This document shows, piece by piece, positions 53,419-62,431 of a stretch of 62,504 bases of DNA (position 1 is the first letter of the stretch; the number at the start of each line of letters is the position of its first letter). Source of the stretch: Mesobacterium_A hydrothermale (GTDB lineage: Bacteria; Pseudomonadota; Alphaproteobacteria; Rhodobacterales; Rhodobacteraceae); the NCBI RefSeq assembly GCF_035818635.1, contig NZ_JAYLLH010000025.1, positions 1 through 62,504 of the forward strand, written 5' to 3'. The position numbers were made by a program, and so were the translations under genes. The notes beneath the pieces were generated by a model. It did not search any database. It saw only the letters and a list, made by a program, of their open reading frames with translations, and was not told the origin of the DNA.

Positions 53419-54503
53419 CCGCAACGCCCGTGCATTCTCTGGACGCGCGCTATTACACCGATCCAGCCATCTTCGCAGCCGAGCGCAACGGCCTTCTGGC
53501 GCGGACCTGGCAATTCGCCTGCCATGCCAGCCAGTTGGAAAACCCCGGCGACTACGTCGCCTTCGATCTGAATGACGAAAGCCTGTTCTGCATCAGGGGA
53601 CGCGACGGGGTGATCCGGACCTTCTATAACGTTTGCCAGCATCGCGCCCACCAACTGGTGCAGGGCTCTGGCACCACCCGCGTCGTGGTTTGCCCCTATC
53701 ACGCCTGGACCTATGAACTGACAGGTGGCCTGCGCGCCGCGCCCAACGCCAAGTCCGTCCCAGGGTTCGACGCATCAGAAATCAGCCTGACTGAAGTCCG
53801 GACCGAGGTCTTTCTGAACTTCGTCTTCGTCAACCTCGACCCGGACGCCCGGTCGATGGACGCATGGTTCCCCGATGTGCGCCGCGAACTGGCCGCCTTC
53901 GTTCCGAATTGGGAAGATCTGAAACCTTTGGAATGGGTGGAAATCCCGGAAAACTGCAACTGGAAGGTTTCAGTCGAGAACTACTCTGAATGCTACCATT
54001 GCAGCCTCAACCACCCGACCTTTTCCACCGGCGTGATCCGGCCTGAAACCTATGACATCCAGCCGCAGGGCTACTGTCTGCGCCACACCACGGAATGCAA
54101 CGACCTGTCACAGATGACCTATGATATCGACAGCGGGTTCGCGAACAATGACCGCTATTCGTCCTGGTTCCTTTGGCCGATGTTCAGCTTTCAGGTCTAT
54201 CCGGGGAATCTGCTGAACACCTATCACTGGCGCGCTGTTGATGCCGATCACGTCGTGGTCTGGCGTGGTTGGTATTCGGTCGGCGGATCAGACAACGAAA
54301 CCGTCCGTCGCATGGCCCTTCAGGACCGCGCCACCACGGTCGAAGAAGACATCCATTTGGTGGAATCCGTCCAGCGCGGGCTGAAATCGCGCGGCTACGT
54401 CCCCGGCCCGTTGGTCGTGGATCCTGGGTGCGGGGTGAATTCTGAACATTCCATCCTGCACCTCCAACGATGGATGAGAGAGGCCGTAGCAGATCAGGGC
54501 TAA
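53415..54503 (+). CDS. Rieske-type aromatic-ring/quaternary-amine oxygenase alpha subunit
   Basis: A 362-residue Rieske non-haem iron oxygenase. The [2Fe-2S] ligands are Cys74-x-His76 and Cys93-x2-His96. The mononuclear iron site is ENYSECYHCSLNH with His195 and His200, and Glu192 occupies the bridging position that is Asp in most ring-hydroxylating dioxygenases but Glu in carnitine and glycine-betaine/stachydrine oxygenases. This points to N-demethylation of a quaternary amine. No reductase gene lies in the window, so electrons must come from a partner elsewhere. Coupled by a 4-base overlap to the regulator. Confidence 0.92.
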   Translation: MTATPVHSLDARYYTDPAIFAAERNGLLARTWQFACHASQLENPGDYVAFDLNDESLFCIRGRDGVIRTFYNVCQHRAHQLVQGSGTTRVVVCPYHAWTYELTGGLRAAPNAKSVPGFDASEISLTEVRTEVFLNFVFVNLDPDARSMDAWFPDVRRELAAFVPNWEDLKPLEWVEIPENCNWKVSVENYSECYHCSLNHPTFSTGVIRPETYDIQPQGYCLRHTTECNDLSQMTYDIDSGFANNDRYSSWFLWPMFSFQVYPGNLLNTYHWRAVDADHVVVWRGWYSVGGSDNETVRRMALQDRATTVEEDIHLVESVQRGLKSRGYVPGPLVVDPGCGVNSEHSILHLQRWMREAVADQG

Positions 54504-54599
54504 GCCCGGGCGACGACACTCCGTTCCCGCAGGACCCGTTGCACGCAGGGCTTCGGCATCGACACAAGTGCGGGCACGCCGTCGTCCAGCCCGGCCGGA

Positions 54600-55208
54600 T
54601 CACCCATACGCCGCGTCATAGGCCTGCACCACGGCGGCGGCGTTCCCGGCCACGGTGGCGGCGGTGTCGCCAGGGCGGAACAGGGCGGTGCCGATCCCGA
54701 AACCGTCCGCACCCGCGGCGCGCCACGCGGCGAAATTCTCGGGCCCTGCGCCCCCTACCGCCAGGACTTCGGTGCCCACGGGCAAGACCGCGCGGATGGC
54801 CCGCAACCCGTCCGGACCGATCAGGGACCCGGGGAAAAGCTTCAGACCGTCGGCGCCGGCCCGCAGCGCGGAAAAGCATTCGCTGGGCGTCATTGCACCG
54901 GGATAGGCCAGCAGGCCTGCCGCCTTGGTTGCCGCGACAACCGCCGGGTTGGTGTCTGGCGAAACGATCAGGCGTCCCCCGGCCGCCGCAACCTGCGCCA
55001 CCTCTTGTTCGGACAGGACAGTGCCTGCACCGATCAACGCGTCATCACCGAACTGTTGCGCCAGTTGTGCGATCGACAGCAGCGGGTCCGGCGAATTCAG
55101 GGGCACCTCGATCTTGGTGATCCCGGCGGCGATCAGGACAGAGGCGATCTGTGTCACGCTGTCCGGGGTGACGCCGCGCAGAATGGCAACGATGTTTCGG
55201 CGGGTCAT
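54600..55208 (-). CDS. dgoA: 2-dehydro-3-deoxy-6-phosphogalactonate aldolase
   Basis: A 202-residue class I aldolase of the KDPG/KDPGal family. The catalytic Schiff-base Lys123 (GLKLFPG) and the general base Glu34 (KIEVPLNSP) are present, as is the IVAILRGVTP start. IEVPLNSP and the FPGSLIGPDGL block favour the galactonate form (DgoA) over Eda. The enzyme cleaves KDPGal to pyruvate and glyceraldehyde-3-phosphate. The start has GGAG seven bases upstream. No kinase (dgoK) or galactonate dehydratase is adjacent, although a XylB-like sugar dehydrogenase lies 5 kb away. Confidence 0.88.
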   Translation of the reverse strand: MTRRNIVAILRGVTPDSVTQIASVLIAAGITKIEVPLNSPDPLLSIAQLAQQFGDDALIGAGTVLSEQEVAQVAAAGGRLIVSPDTNPAVVAATKAAGLLAYPGAMTPSECFSALRAGADGLKLFPGSLIGPDGLRAIRAVLPVGTEVLAVGGAGPENFAAWRAAGADGFGIGTALFRPGDTAATVAGNAAAVVQAYDAAYG

Positions 55209-55405
55209 GGGCAATCTCCGGCTTGGCACGAAGCTGGTTCAATCCGGCGTCTGCCGGTCACGGGGCAGCCAGGCAGGCCACGCGCCGATCCTGCCCGCCC
55301 GGGGGAACGACGGCAAGCTTTGCCAATGCGGGCCCCCCCCAAAAACGCCAAAGCCCGCGCGCATTGGACATGTGCGCGGTCGGATCACCGCCCGGATGGG
55401 CGGGG

Positions 55406-57223
55406 TCAGGCCCCGATGAAATCGAAATGATCGACGGTGAAGTCGGCCACCTGCGCATTCAGAATGCGAATGTCCGGCAGGCCGAGATCGCCAGAGGGAT
55501 CCCAAGTTTCCGCCAGCGACAGCGTCACGTCGTCGCCATCCTGTTGCAATACCGCCAGGAAATCCGCCACATCCATTGCGCCCGTGGCGTTGCTGCCCCG
55601 CGTGGTGGCGATCACGTCCCAGTCTTCGAAATCGGCAATCACCACGCTGCCGCCGGCCAGTTCGAACCGGTCGGCATAGGCGCCACCATACACGGTATCG
55701 GACTGCGCCGTCAGATCAGGTTCTGGGGCTTGCGTGCGGATCACGTCATCCGTGCCCAGCCCGCGCATGAACGCGGTCAGCGCAGTCTGGGTCGCGGCTT
55801 CGAACTCTGTGCTTTGGGCAAAGCCCCGGACAACTTCGGTCCGGGACAGGCCGCCCGTGTCCAGTTGGCCCACCCAGCCCGCCAGCCCCTGCGCATCGGG
55901 CGCGCGGTTCAACACGTTGTCGTACAGGAGGGTCACGAAATCGGAATTGTCGAGCGTGCCGTAGGTCTGCTGGAATTCGGCAGAGTTGACGAAGCCGCCG
56001 ACAACGGACAGGTAGTCCGTCCCGTTGGTCAGTTGCGCGACCCAGTCGGTAAAGCCGCCGGCATCCGCTTCGCGGCACAATGTGGCCAGATACAGACGAT
56101 AGACATCATCGGTCCAGGTCTGCGCCATGCTTGCGGCGGCAAAGGCATCCGCGGCAGCGGCGGTGCTGGCCACGAACTCTGTGCTTTCGGCGAACCCCAC
56201 GACAACCTCGGAACGGGTTGTTCCGCCTTGCAGCCGGGCCACCCAATCGTCCAGCCCGCCCGCATCCGGTGCGCGGTCCAGGACGTTGTTGTAAAGCAAG
56301 GTCACGAAATCGGCATCGGTGATGGCGATATAGACCGACTCAAATTCCGGGCTGGACACGAACCCGCCCGCAAGCTGGGTCAGGTCGGCGATGCCATAGG
56401 ACAGTTTGATCGTCCAGTCCGCATAGCCACCGGCATCCGGCAGCCGGTCCAGCGTTGCCTGGTAAAGGCGGAACACCTGGTCGGCGGCCGCGCTGGTGGT
56501 GTAATCCAGCCCGTCGCCAAACAGCATGTCGATCCCGGTGCCGCCGTCGACGGTGTCCTGGCCCGCGCCGCCAATCACGGTGTCATCCCCGGCGCCGCCG
56601 GTCAGCAGGTCTTGGCCGGTACCGCCCGAAATCAGGTCGCCCCTGTCAGCGTCGGAAACGCCACCGGTCACGGTATCATCCCCGGCGCTGGCGAAAATCG
56701 TGTCTGCGCCTTCGGTCCCGGTCAGGCTGTCATCGCCGCCGCCGCCCACCAGTTGCTCGGGCAAGGCCCCGTCCAGCGCCTGATTGAACGCAACAAGGTG
56801 GCTTTCTGAGCCGCCAAGCAGATTGTCGTAAACGCCCGCCAGCGGTGTTCCCGGCACCAGATCGGCCGCGCGTTGCAAGTCGACGATGTCGGTTTCTTCG
56901 ATCAGGACACCAACCGACAAAGCGGCGGTTGCCGACTGGCTGCCCTGCGCGAGCAAGGTATCGTAAAGCGCCTGCAACGCGGCATCGGTATAGCTGCCCG
57001 CCGGTTGGGCAAGGATCGCCGTCAGGTCCAGACCCTGACCCTGCGCCTGCCGCAACAATGCGTTGAAGTGCGAATCCTCGGACCGGGCGATATTGGCGAA
57101 AATATCCAGACCCCACAGGTCAAAGAACGCGTCATAGATATCCCCCGCCAGCTTTTCCTCTTCCAACAGGTAGAGCAATTCGGAAATCGCGGCTTCGCTG
57201 TAGCTTGCGGTTGAATTGGCCAT
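55406..57223 (-). CDS. DUF2202 ferritin-like / RTX / DUF4214 fusion protein
   Basis: A 605-residue secreted-type protein. Residues about 8-160 match DUF2202 (ferritin-like): EEEKLAGDIYDAFFDLWGL, SEDSHF, LYDTLLAQGS, IEETDIVDL and ESHLVAF supply the expected acidic and His ligands. Residues about 170-240 are RTX-type GGxGxD calcium-binding nonapeptides. From about 245 to 510 come four DUF4214 units (VFRLYQATLDRLPDAGG and relatives), then a beta-rich C-terminal tail. No Sec signal is seen, consistent with type I secretion by a C-terminal signal, although no secretion genes are in the window. The start at 57223 has AAGGA seven bases upstream. Confidence 0.85.
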   Translation of the reverse strand: MANSTASYSEAAISELLYLLEEEKLAGDIYDAFFDLWGLDIFANIARSEDSHFNALLRQAQGQGLDLTAILAQPAGSYTDAALQALYDTLLAQGSQSATAALSVGVLIEETDIVDLQRAADLVPGTPLAGVYDNLLGGSESHLVAFNQALDGALPEQLVGGGGDDSLTGTEGADTIFASAGDDTVTGGVSDADRGDLISGGTGQDLLTGGAGDDTVIGGAGQDTVDGGTGIDMLFGDGLDYTTSAAADQVFRLYQATLDRLPDAGGYADWTIKLSYGIADLTQLAGGFVSSPEFESVYIAITDADFVTLLYNNVLDRAPDAGGLDDWVARLQGGTTRSEVVVGFAESTEFVASTAAAADAFAAASMAQTWTDDVYRLYLATLCREADAGGFTDWVAQLTNGTDYLSVVGGFVNSAEFQQTYGTLDNSDFVTLLYDNVLNRAPDAQGLAGWVGQLDTGGLSRTEVVRGFAQSTEFEAATQTALTAFMRGLGTDDVIRTQAPEPDLTAQSDTVYGGAYADRFELAGGSVVIADFEDWDVIATTRGSNATGAMDVADFLAVLQQDGDDVTLSLAETWDPSGDLGLPDIRILNAQVADFTVDHFDFIGA

Positions 57224-57430
57224 CCGGGAATTCCTTTGATCTTGCTTGCGCGGGGGTGCCTGAAGACCACGGCACGCGCCGTCGTAGCGGTGGTGTCGCG
57301 ATGATTCACATTCGGATGTTGATATGTAATGAAAACAAGATATTTCAATCGCCAAGTGCCCGCGAAACGCTGTGTTTCATCGCACCATCCGCCCGGCCCC
57401 GAAACCGGCCTGGCCAAGCGACGTACCGGA

Positions 57431-59568
57431 TCAGAACAGGCTGATAAAGTCGAAATGGTCGACGGTGAAATCCTCGACCCGCGTGTTCAGGATACGGATA
57501 TCCGGCAGGCTCAGGAACCCATCGGGATCCCACATCGCGCGGGGTGACAGGGTCACGTCGTTGCCGTCCTGCTGAAGCAGCGCCAGGATGTCGTTTGGAT
57601 ACATGATATCGTCAAAGGTCGATCCACGCTGAATTGCGATCACGTCCCACGGCTCGAAATCGGCAACCACCGCGGCGTCACCCTTAAGCTCGAACCGGTC
57701 CGCATACGCGCCGCCATAGACCGTGCCCGTTCCGGTTTGCTGGGTTCCCTCACCGACGAACAGGAATTCACCCTGAATCAGGTCATCGGGTCCCAACCCG
57801 CGCATGAAGGTGGTCAGAGGTGCCTGTGTGGCGGCAGCAAACTCGGAGCTTTGGGCGAAACCGCGCACCACCTCTGTCCGGGTCAGTCCGCCATCGTCCA
57901 GTTGCCCCACCCAGCCGGCCAGCCCCTGCGCATCGGGCGCGCGGTTCAGGACGTTGTTGTACAGAAGTGTCACGAAACCCGTACTGTCCAGGCTGCCATA
58001 GCTTTGCTGGAACTCGGCCGAATTGACGAACCCCGCGGCCACCGACAGGTATTCGGTTCCTTTCGTCATCTTGTCGACCCAGTCGGCAAAGCCCCCGGCA
58101 TCCGGTTCGCGCCCCAGCGTGGCCAGGTACAGGCGATAGACATCGTCGGTCCAGGTTTGGGCCATGCTGGCAGCGGCAAAGGCATCGGCCGCCGCTGCGG
58201 TGCGGGATATGAATTCGCCGCTGTCGGAAAAGCCCACCACAACCTGCGCGCGGCTCAACCCGCCTTGCAACTTGCCAACCCAATCGGCCAGCCCGCCCGC
58301 ATCAGGCGCGCGGTCCAGAACGTTGTTGTAAAGCAGCGTGACAAAATCGGTGTCCGTCAGCGCGCCATAGACCGACTGGAATTCGGCGCTGGCCACGAAA
58401 CCGGCGGCAACCTGCGGCAGGTCGGCCAGCCCAAAGGCCAGCCGGATCGTCCAGTCGCCATAGCCACCCGCGTCCGGCGCACGGTCCAGCGTCGCCTGGT
58501 ACAGCCGGAACACCCGGTCGGCATCGGCGCTGGCGGTGAAATCCAGACCGTCGCCATAAAGCGTGTCGAATCCATAGGCCCCGAACAGCGTGTCCCGCCC
58601 GGCGCCACCGATCAGGGTGTCGGCATCCAATCCGCCGCGCACGTCATCGTCACCGACCCCGCCATAGAGCATGTTCGCGCCGGCGCTGCCCTCTTGCCGC
58701 ATCCAGGGCTGTTGAACCGGATCGTAGATTTCCCACGCTTCGACCGATTCAATGGTATCGTTACCCGCTTCTCCGAAAGCAAAATCCCGGCCTTCACCGG
58801 CGTAGATCAGATCATTGCCAGAGCCACCATAAAGCGTGTCGTCGTTGCGCCAACCGTTCAGGAAATCGTCACCGCTGTCGCCGCGCAGCAGGTCATTCCC
58901 GTTCCAGCCATTGACCACGTCATTGCCGCCACCGGCGTGGATGATATCGTCGGCCCAGGCTGCGCCCTGAATGGTATCCGCGCCCGCGGTGCCCAGTTCG
59001 ACCGGTGTGCTGTAGTGATAGATCGTCACGATCCCAAGCTCGAGCGAGATCACCTCGGCCACGCCATCGCCATCCAGATCCTTGGCCAACAGCGCGCCGA
59101 CGTCCGGATCGTGGCCCCAGGCGGCGGCTGTGGTGTTGCCCCAGATGTCGACGGTTGGGGTATCGCTTAATTCGAAACTGCTGCCGGTGTTCCAGAACAC
59201 GCGGTCGCGCGTCGGATAGCCGATGTCCATCGTCATATCCAGATCGCCATCGCCGTCCAGATCGGCAAGGTTGATCAGACCGGCCCAGTTGTCCGACGGC
59301 AGGCTGTCCAGTTGCGTGTTGATCCACGTCGCGGTGGCGTCGGTGAACCCGCCTGCCGCGGTCTGCAACAGCACGTTGACCGCGATGCCCTGATAAAAGC
59401 CGTTCAACCCGGTCGACAACACCACCAGGTCCGGCCGTCCGTCGCCATTCAGATCGCCGGCGCGGAAATCAAGGGTGGTGCGCGACGCGGTGGTGGGCAG
59501 GTCGGTTACCGACCAACCGGTCCCGGTCCACTGCGCCATCCGGTCGGGCACGTTGACATCCCCCCCCC
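57431..59568 (-). CDS. C-terminal fragment of VCBS/RTX/DUF4214 protein (frameshifted)
   Basis: This reading frame continues the protein that starts at 60242, after a +1 shift in the homopolymer at 59560-59568. It encodes more VCBS/FG-GAP units (FRAGDLNGDGRPDLVVLS; NLADLDGDGDLDM; LLAKDLDGDGVAEV), RTX nonapeptides (GGGNDVVNGWNGNDLLRG), and four DUF4214 units ending with a tail like that of the neighbouring protein (DIRILNTRVEDFTVDHFDF). Upstream start codons in this frame (for example 59635) lie outside the natural sequence and are probably not used. Without restoration of frame the RTX and secretion-signal half is lost. Confidence 0.7.
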
Positions 59569-60242
59569 AGGAACAGTTCGTCGAGGCCGTCGCCAGTGAT
59601 ATCCGACGCGAAACTGCGGGTGTAGCGGTTCGCATCCGGCACCAGCGGCAGGCTGTTGCGCACCGCGGTGGCCCCGTCCAGCGTGCCGAAATAGGCGTTG
59701 TCGACGTTCAGGTTACCAAAGAAGAAATCGGTCCTGCCGTCCCCGTTGAAATCGCCCACCGCGACCGAATGGGTGAACCCCGGCTCGGTTTCGAACTGCG
59801 CGGCCATGTCAACCAACCCGCCCTGCCCGTCCGACACCGCAACGATGTTGGGCCCGCCGGGAAACGGATCACGGTCAAAGCCGTGGTTGGCAACAATCAG
59901 GTCATCGTAGCCGTCGCCGTTCACATCCTTGATCACCATGTGGCGGCCAAAGCTGATCTCGGGGATCCCGTTTGGGTCGTTGGCGAAGATCTCTGCCGTG
60001 ATATCGACCAGTGACCCATCGGGTTCAAAGATCCATCCGACGCCCTCGGGCGGCGAGGCGTCGCGGAATTCCAGGATCCTGATCGGATGGGCGGTTGCCC
60101 CCAATCCGTCGCGATCAAACAGCGTATAGGTCAGTTCCCACTGACCATCGCGATCGAAATCGGTGATCGCGAAGGTCGATGGCGACACCCAGGAGTTCAG
60201 GTCGAACCCATAGAACCGCGCGGTGTTGACGTAGTTGTCCAT
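59469..60242 (-). CDS. N-terminal fragment of VCBS/FG-GAP repeat protein (frameshifted)
   Basis: Starts at the ATG at 60242 (GGAGGG nine bases upstream) with FG-GAP/VCBS units such as TDFDRDGQWELTY, DVNGDGYDDLIVAN and DFNGDGRTDFFFG, which form a beta-propeller calcium-binding scaffold. The last genuine segment is DITGDGLDELFLGG, reached at the nine-G run; after it the frame reads an unrelated 25-30 residues to a stop at 59469. If one G is removed, it joins LGG-DVNVPDRMAQW in the other frame, giving one protein of about 936 residues. A sequencing error or true frameshift/phase switch are both possible. Confidence 0.75.
   Translation of the reverse strand: MDNYVNTARFYGFDLNSWVSPSTFAITDFDRDGQWELTYTLFDRDGLGATAHPIRILEFRDASPPEGVGWIFEPDGSLVDITAEIFANDPNGIPEISFGRHMVIKDVNGDGYDDLIVANHGFDRDPFPGGPNIVAVSDGQGGLVDMAAQFETEPGFTHSVAVGDFNGDGRTDFFFGNLNVDNAYFGTLDGATAVRNSLPLVPDANRYTRSFASDITGDGLDELFLGGGCQRARPDGAVDRDRLVGNRPAHHRVAHHP
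59560..59568 (-). repeat. Nine-base G/C homopolymer inside VCBS/RTX gene
   Basis: Plus strand has nine consecutive C (59560-59568), nine G on the coding strand. Eight G would keep the upstream frame (ELFLGG-DVNV) continuous with the downstream one. Slippage of such tracts is a known means of phase variation in surface proteins, and such tracts are also a frequent site of sequencing error. Confidence 0.85.
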
Positions 60243-60387
60243 GCCTGACTTCCCTCCCGCGTGGGTGCGCGGATGCCGTTCGGCAAACGGCAGCCTGACT
60301 ATTTCTGGAACAAAAGCTTATTTAAGATCAACCCCGTGGCAACGGCCTGCCCGTTCCCTGATCGCCCCGCCTTGACCCGCCACGGGT

Positions 60388-61146
60388 TCAGATCGAGCCG
60401 GCCTCGACCATGTATTCGTTGGCGGTGCACATGCTGGCATCGTCCGATGCCAAAAACAGTACCATCCGCGCCACGTAGACTGGTTCGATCAGGTCTGGCA
60501 GGCACTGGCGGGCGCGGTGTTTCTCGATCGACTCCGGTGTCACCCACAGGTCTTTCTGGCGCTGGGTCATGATCCAGCCGGGGACCACGGTGTTGACCCG
60601 GATGCGGTACCGGCCCAGATCGCGCGCCATGCCGCGCGTCAGCCCGTGCACCGCCGCCTTTGCCGTGGTGTAGGCGGGCATGCCGCCCACCGCTTCGCGC
60701 CAGCTGTTCGATCCCATGTTGATGATCGCGCCAGAGCCCTTGGCAATCATGTCCGGGGCCACCGCCTGAATCGCGAAAAACATGTGGCGCAGGTTGGTGG
60801 CCTGACGTTCATCCCAATACTCCGGAGTCACGGTCTGCCAGTCATGGCGGTCGTCGCGCGCGGCGTTGTTGACCAGCACATCCGCCGGGCCCAGCGCCTC
60901 TTTCAGATCGGCAAAGCCTTTGCGCAGCGCGTCGATGTCGCGCAGATCGCATCTGGAATAGGCGTGATTGCCCGGAAGGCTGGGAATCAGGCCGCGCGCC
61001 GCGCCCTTGTCGAAATCCAGAAAGCCGACGTTGGCCCCGTTTTGGGCAAAGCCCCGCACGATTTCCGCACCGATCCCAGAGGCACCGCCGGTGACGAAAA
61101 CGGTCTTTCCCCGCAGGCTCGGGTAGCTGGCGAATTGGTCGGTCAT
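60388..61146 (-). CDS. SDR sugar dehydrogenase (D-xylose/D-galactose 1-dehydrogenase-like)
   Basis: A 252-residue SDR with TGGASGIG near residue 20, NNAARDDRH in place of the usual NNAG, the catalytic Ser in NMGSNSW and Tyr-x-x-x-Lys as YTTAK. The DDRH, YWDER, NLRHM, VVPGW, AQCL-like and FLASDDASMCTANEY blocks closely recall Caulobacter XylB, which oxidises D-xylose to xylonolactone; homologues also oxidise galactose and arabinose. With the KDPGal aldolase it suggests a non-phosphorylative sugar-acid route, but the other genes are missing here. It precedes the transglycosylase gene on the same strand order by 72 bases. Confidence 0.88.
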   Translation of the reverse strand: MTDQFASYPSLRGKTVFVTGGASGIGAEIVRGFAQNGANVGFLDFDKGAARGLIPSLPGNHAYSRCDLRDIDALRKGFADLKEALGPADVLVNNAARDDRHDWQTVTPEYWDERQATNLRHMFFAIQAVAPDMIAKGSGAIINMGSNSWREAVGGMPAYTTAKAAVHGLTRGMARDLGRYRIRVNTVVPGWIMTQRQKDLWVTPESIEKHRARQCLPDLIEPVYVARMVLFLASDDASMCTANEYMVEAGSI

Positions 61147-61218
61147 CGGCGCCTCGTGTCAGTCTGGTCGTGCCCGGACCTTGCCCAGATCATGCGCCCC
61201 GATGCAAGGCTGCCATCC

Positions 61219-62394
61219 TCACAGCCGCGCCAGAAGCGCGGGCGTCGGCCAGGCATCAGCGGGCAGTCCAAGGCGTTGCTGCACGTCGCGCACCGCATCC
61301 CGGGTTTTTGCCCCCAGAATGCCGTCAATGTCGCCAACGTCATAGCCCATCGCAGACAGCCGCTGTTGCAGCTGTTTCATCTGCTGGCCGGACAGGCCCG
61401 GTTCGGGGTTGCCGGCACTGTAGACCTGCGCCCCTTCCAGCCGGGTGGCGAAATAGCCCGCGGTCAGGACATAGGTAAAGCTTTGGTTCCATTCGAAATA
61501 CACGTTGAAATTCGGATAGGCCAGGAACGCCGGCCCCTTGCGCCCCTGCGGGATGATGATCGACCCGGACAGATCGGACCGCAGGAACCGGCCGGATCGT
61601 GGCTTGACCCCCAGACTGTCCCAGTCGCGCACCGATTTCACCGCCTGCACCCCGGTCTGCGACCAGTCCAGATCGTCGGGCAGAACCACCTCTTGCAGCC
61701 AGGGTTCGTTGGGGCGCCAGCCCAGGTGGCTCAGCATCTTGGCGCCAGACATCAGCGCATCCGGCACGGATGTTTTCAGCAGCACATGCCCGTCGCCGTC
61801 GCCGTCGACACCATTGGTCAGGATGTCTTCGGGCAGCATCTGCACCATGCCGATTTCCCCTGCCCAGGCCCCGGATGTGGTGGCCGGATCGAAGTCGCCG
61901 TGTTCATACAGTGTCAGCGCCGCAAAGATCTGCGGCCGGAACAATTCCGGGCGGCGGCAATCGTGCGACAGCGTCACCAGCGCGTTCAGCGTGTTGAAGT
62001 TGCCCTGGAACGCGCCGTAGTCGGTCTCAAAGGCCCAGAACGCCAGAAGCACCCCGCGAGAGATGCCATACTCACGTTCGATCCGGTCGAACACACTGTT
62101 CCATTGCTGCGCCTTTGCGCGCCCGGTGTTGATCCGGTTCTGGCTGATCAGCTTGCGCGAGAATTCGATGAACCCGGACTGAAAGATGCCCTGCGCCCGG
62201 TCGGCCTTGAGCACCGCCGCGCTTTGCTGCACGCCCGCGAAAAACCGCTGTGCTGTCGCGCGGTCATGGCCCTTGCTCACCGCTTCGTCCACCAGTCCGC
62301 GCACGAAACCGTTGAACCCGCCGCCGCAGGGCACCTGCTGGGCCGCAACGGGGCTGGCAAGGGCAAGAGACAGAAGAATGGGCAGAATGCGCAT
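61219..62394 (-). CDS. Lytic murein transglycosylase (MltB-type) with peptidoglycan-binding domain
   Basis: A 391-residue exported enzyme. A Sec signal (MRILPILLSLALASPVAAQ) is followed by an SLT_2 domain with the catalytic Glu in FWAFETDYG and the GEIGMVQMLPEDIL segment; residues about 320-391 form a PG_binding_1 domain (LQQRLSAMGYDVGDIDGILGAKT). It cleaves peptidoglycan glycan strands with formation of anhydroMurNAc. The start at 62394 is chosen because of the signal peptide; the longer frame to 62499 runs into the terminal repeat and is not native. Confidence 0.93.
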   Translation of the reverse strand: MRILPILLSLALASPVAAQQVPCGGGFNGFVRGLVDEAVSKGHDRATAQRFFAGVQQSAAVLKADRAQGIFQSGFIEFSRKLISQNRINTGRAKAQQWNSVFDRIEREYGISRGVLLAFWAFETDYGAFQGNFNTLNALVTLSHDCRRPELFRPQIFAALTLYEHGDFDPATTSGAWAGEIGMVQMLPEDILTNGVDGDGDGHVLLKTSVPDALMSGAKMLSHLGWRPNEPWLQEVVLPDDLDWSQTGVQAVKSVRDWDSLGVKPRSGRFLRSDLSGSIIIPQGRKGPAFLAYPNFNVYFEWNQSFTYVLTAGYFATRLEGAQVYSAGNPEPGLSGQQMKQLQQRLSAMGYDVGDIDGILGAKTRDAVRDVQQRLGLPADAWPTPALLARL

Positions 62395-62431
62395 GTTGGC
62401 CTCGGGTCTGTGATCGGTGTTGCGCGCGACC

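Noticed and set aside
54500..54607. 35-codon minus-strand frame overlapping the dgoA stop (MGDPAGLDDG...)
   Set aside because: Too short to place in a family; it may be a remnant of a downstream sugar-acid gene, but nothing supports this beyond the overlap.
55333..55340. Run of eight C in the spacer upstream of the DUF2202/RTX gene end
   Set aside because: It is not within a gene and not at a visible promoter, so no phase-variation role can be argued.
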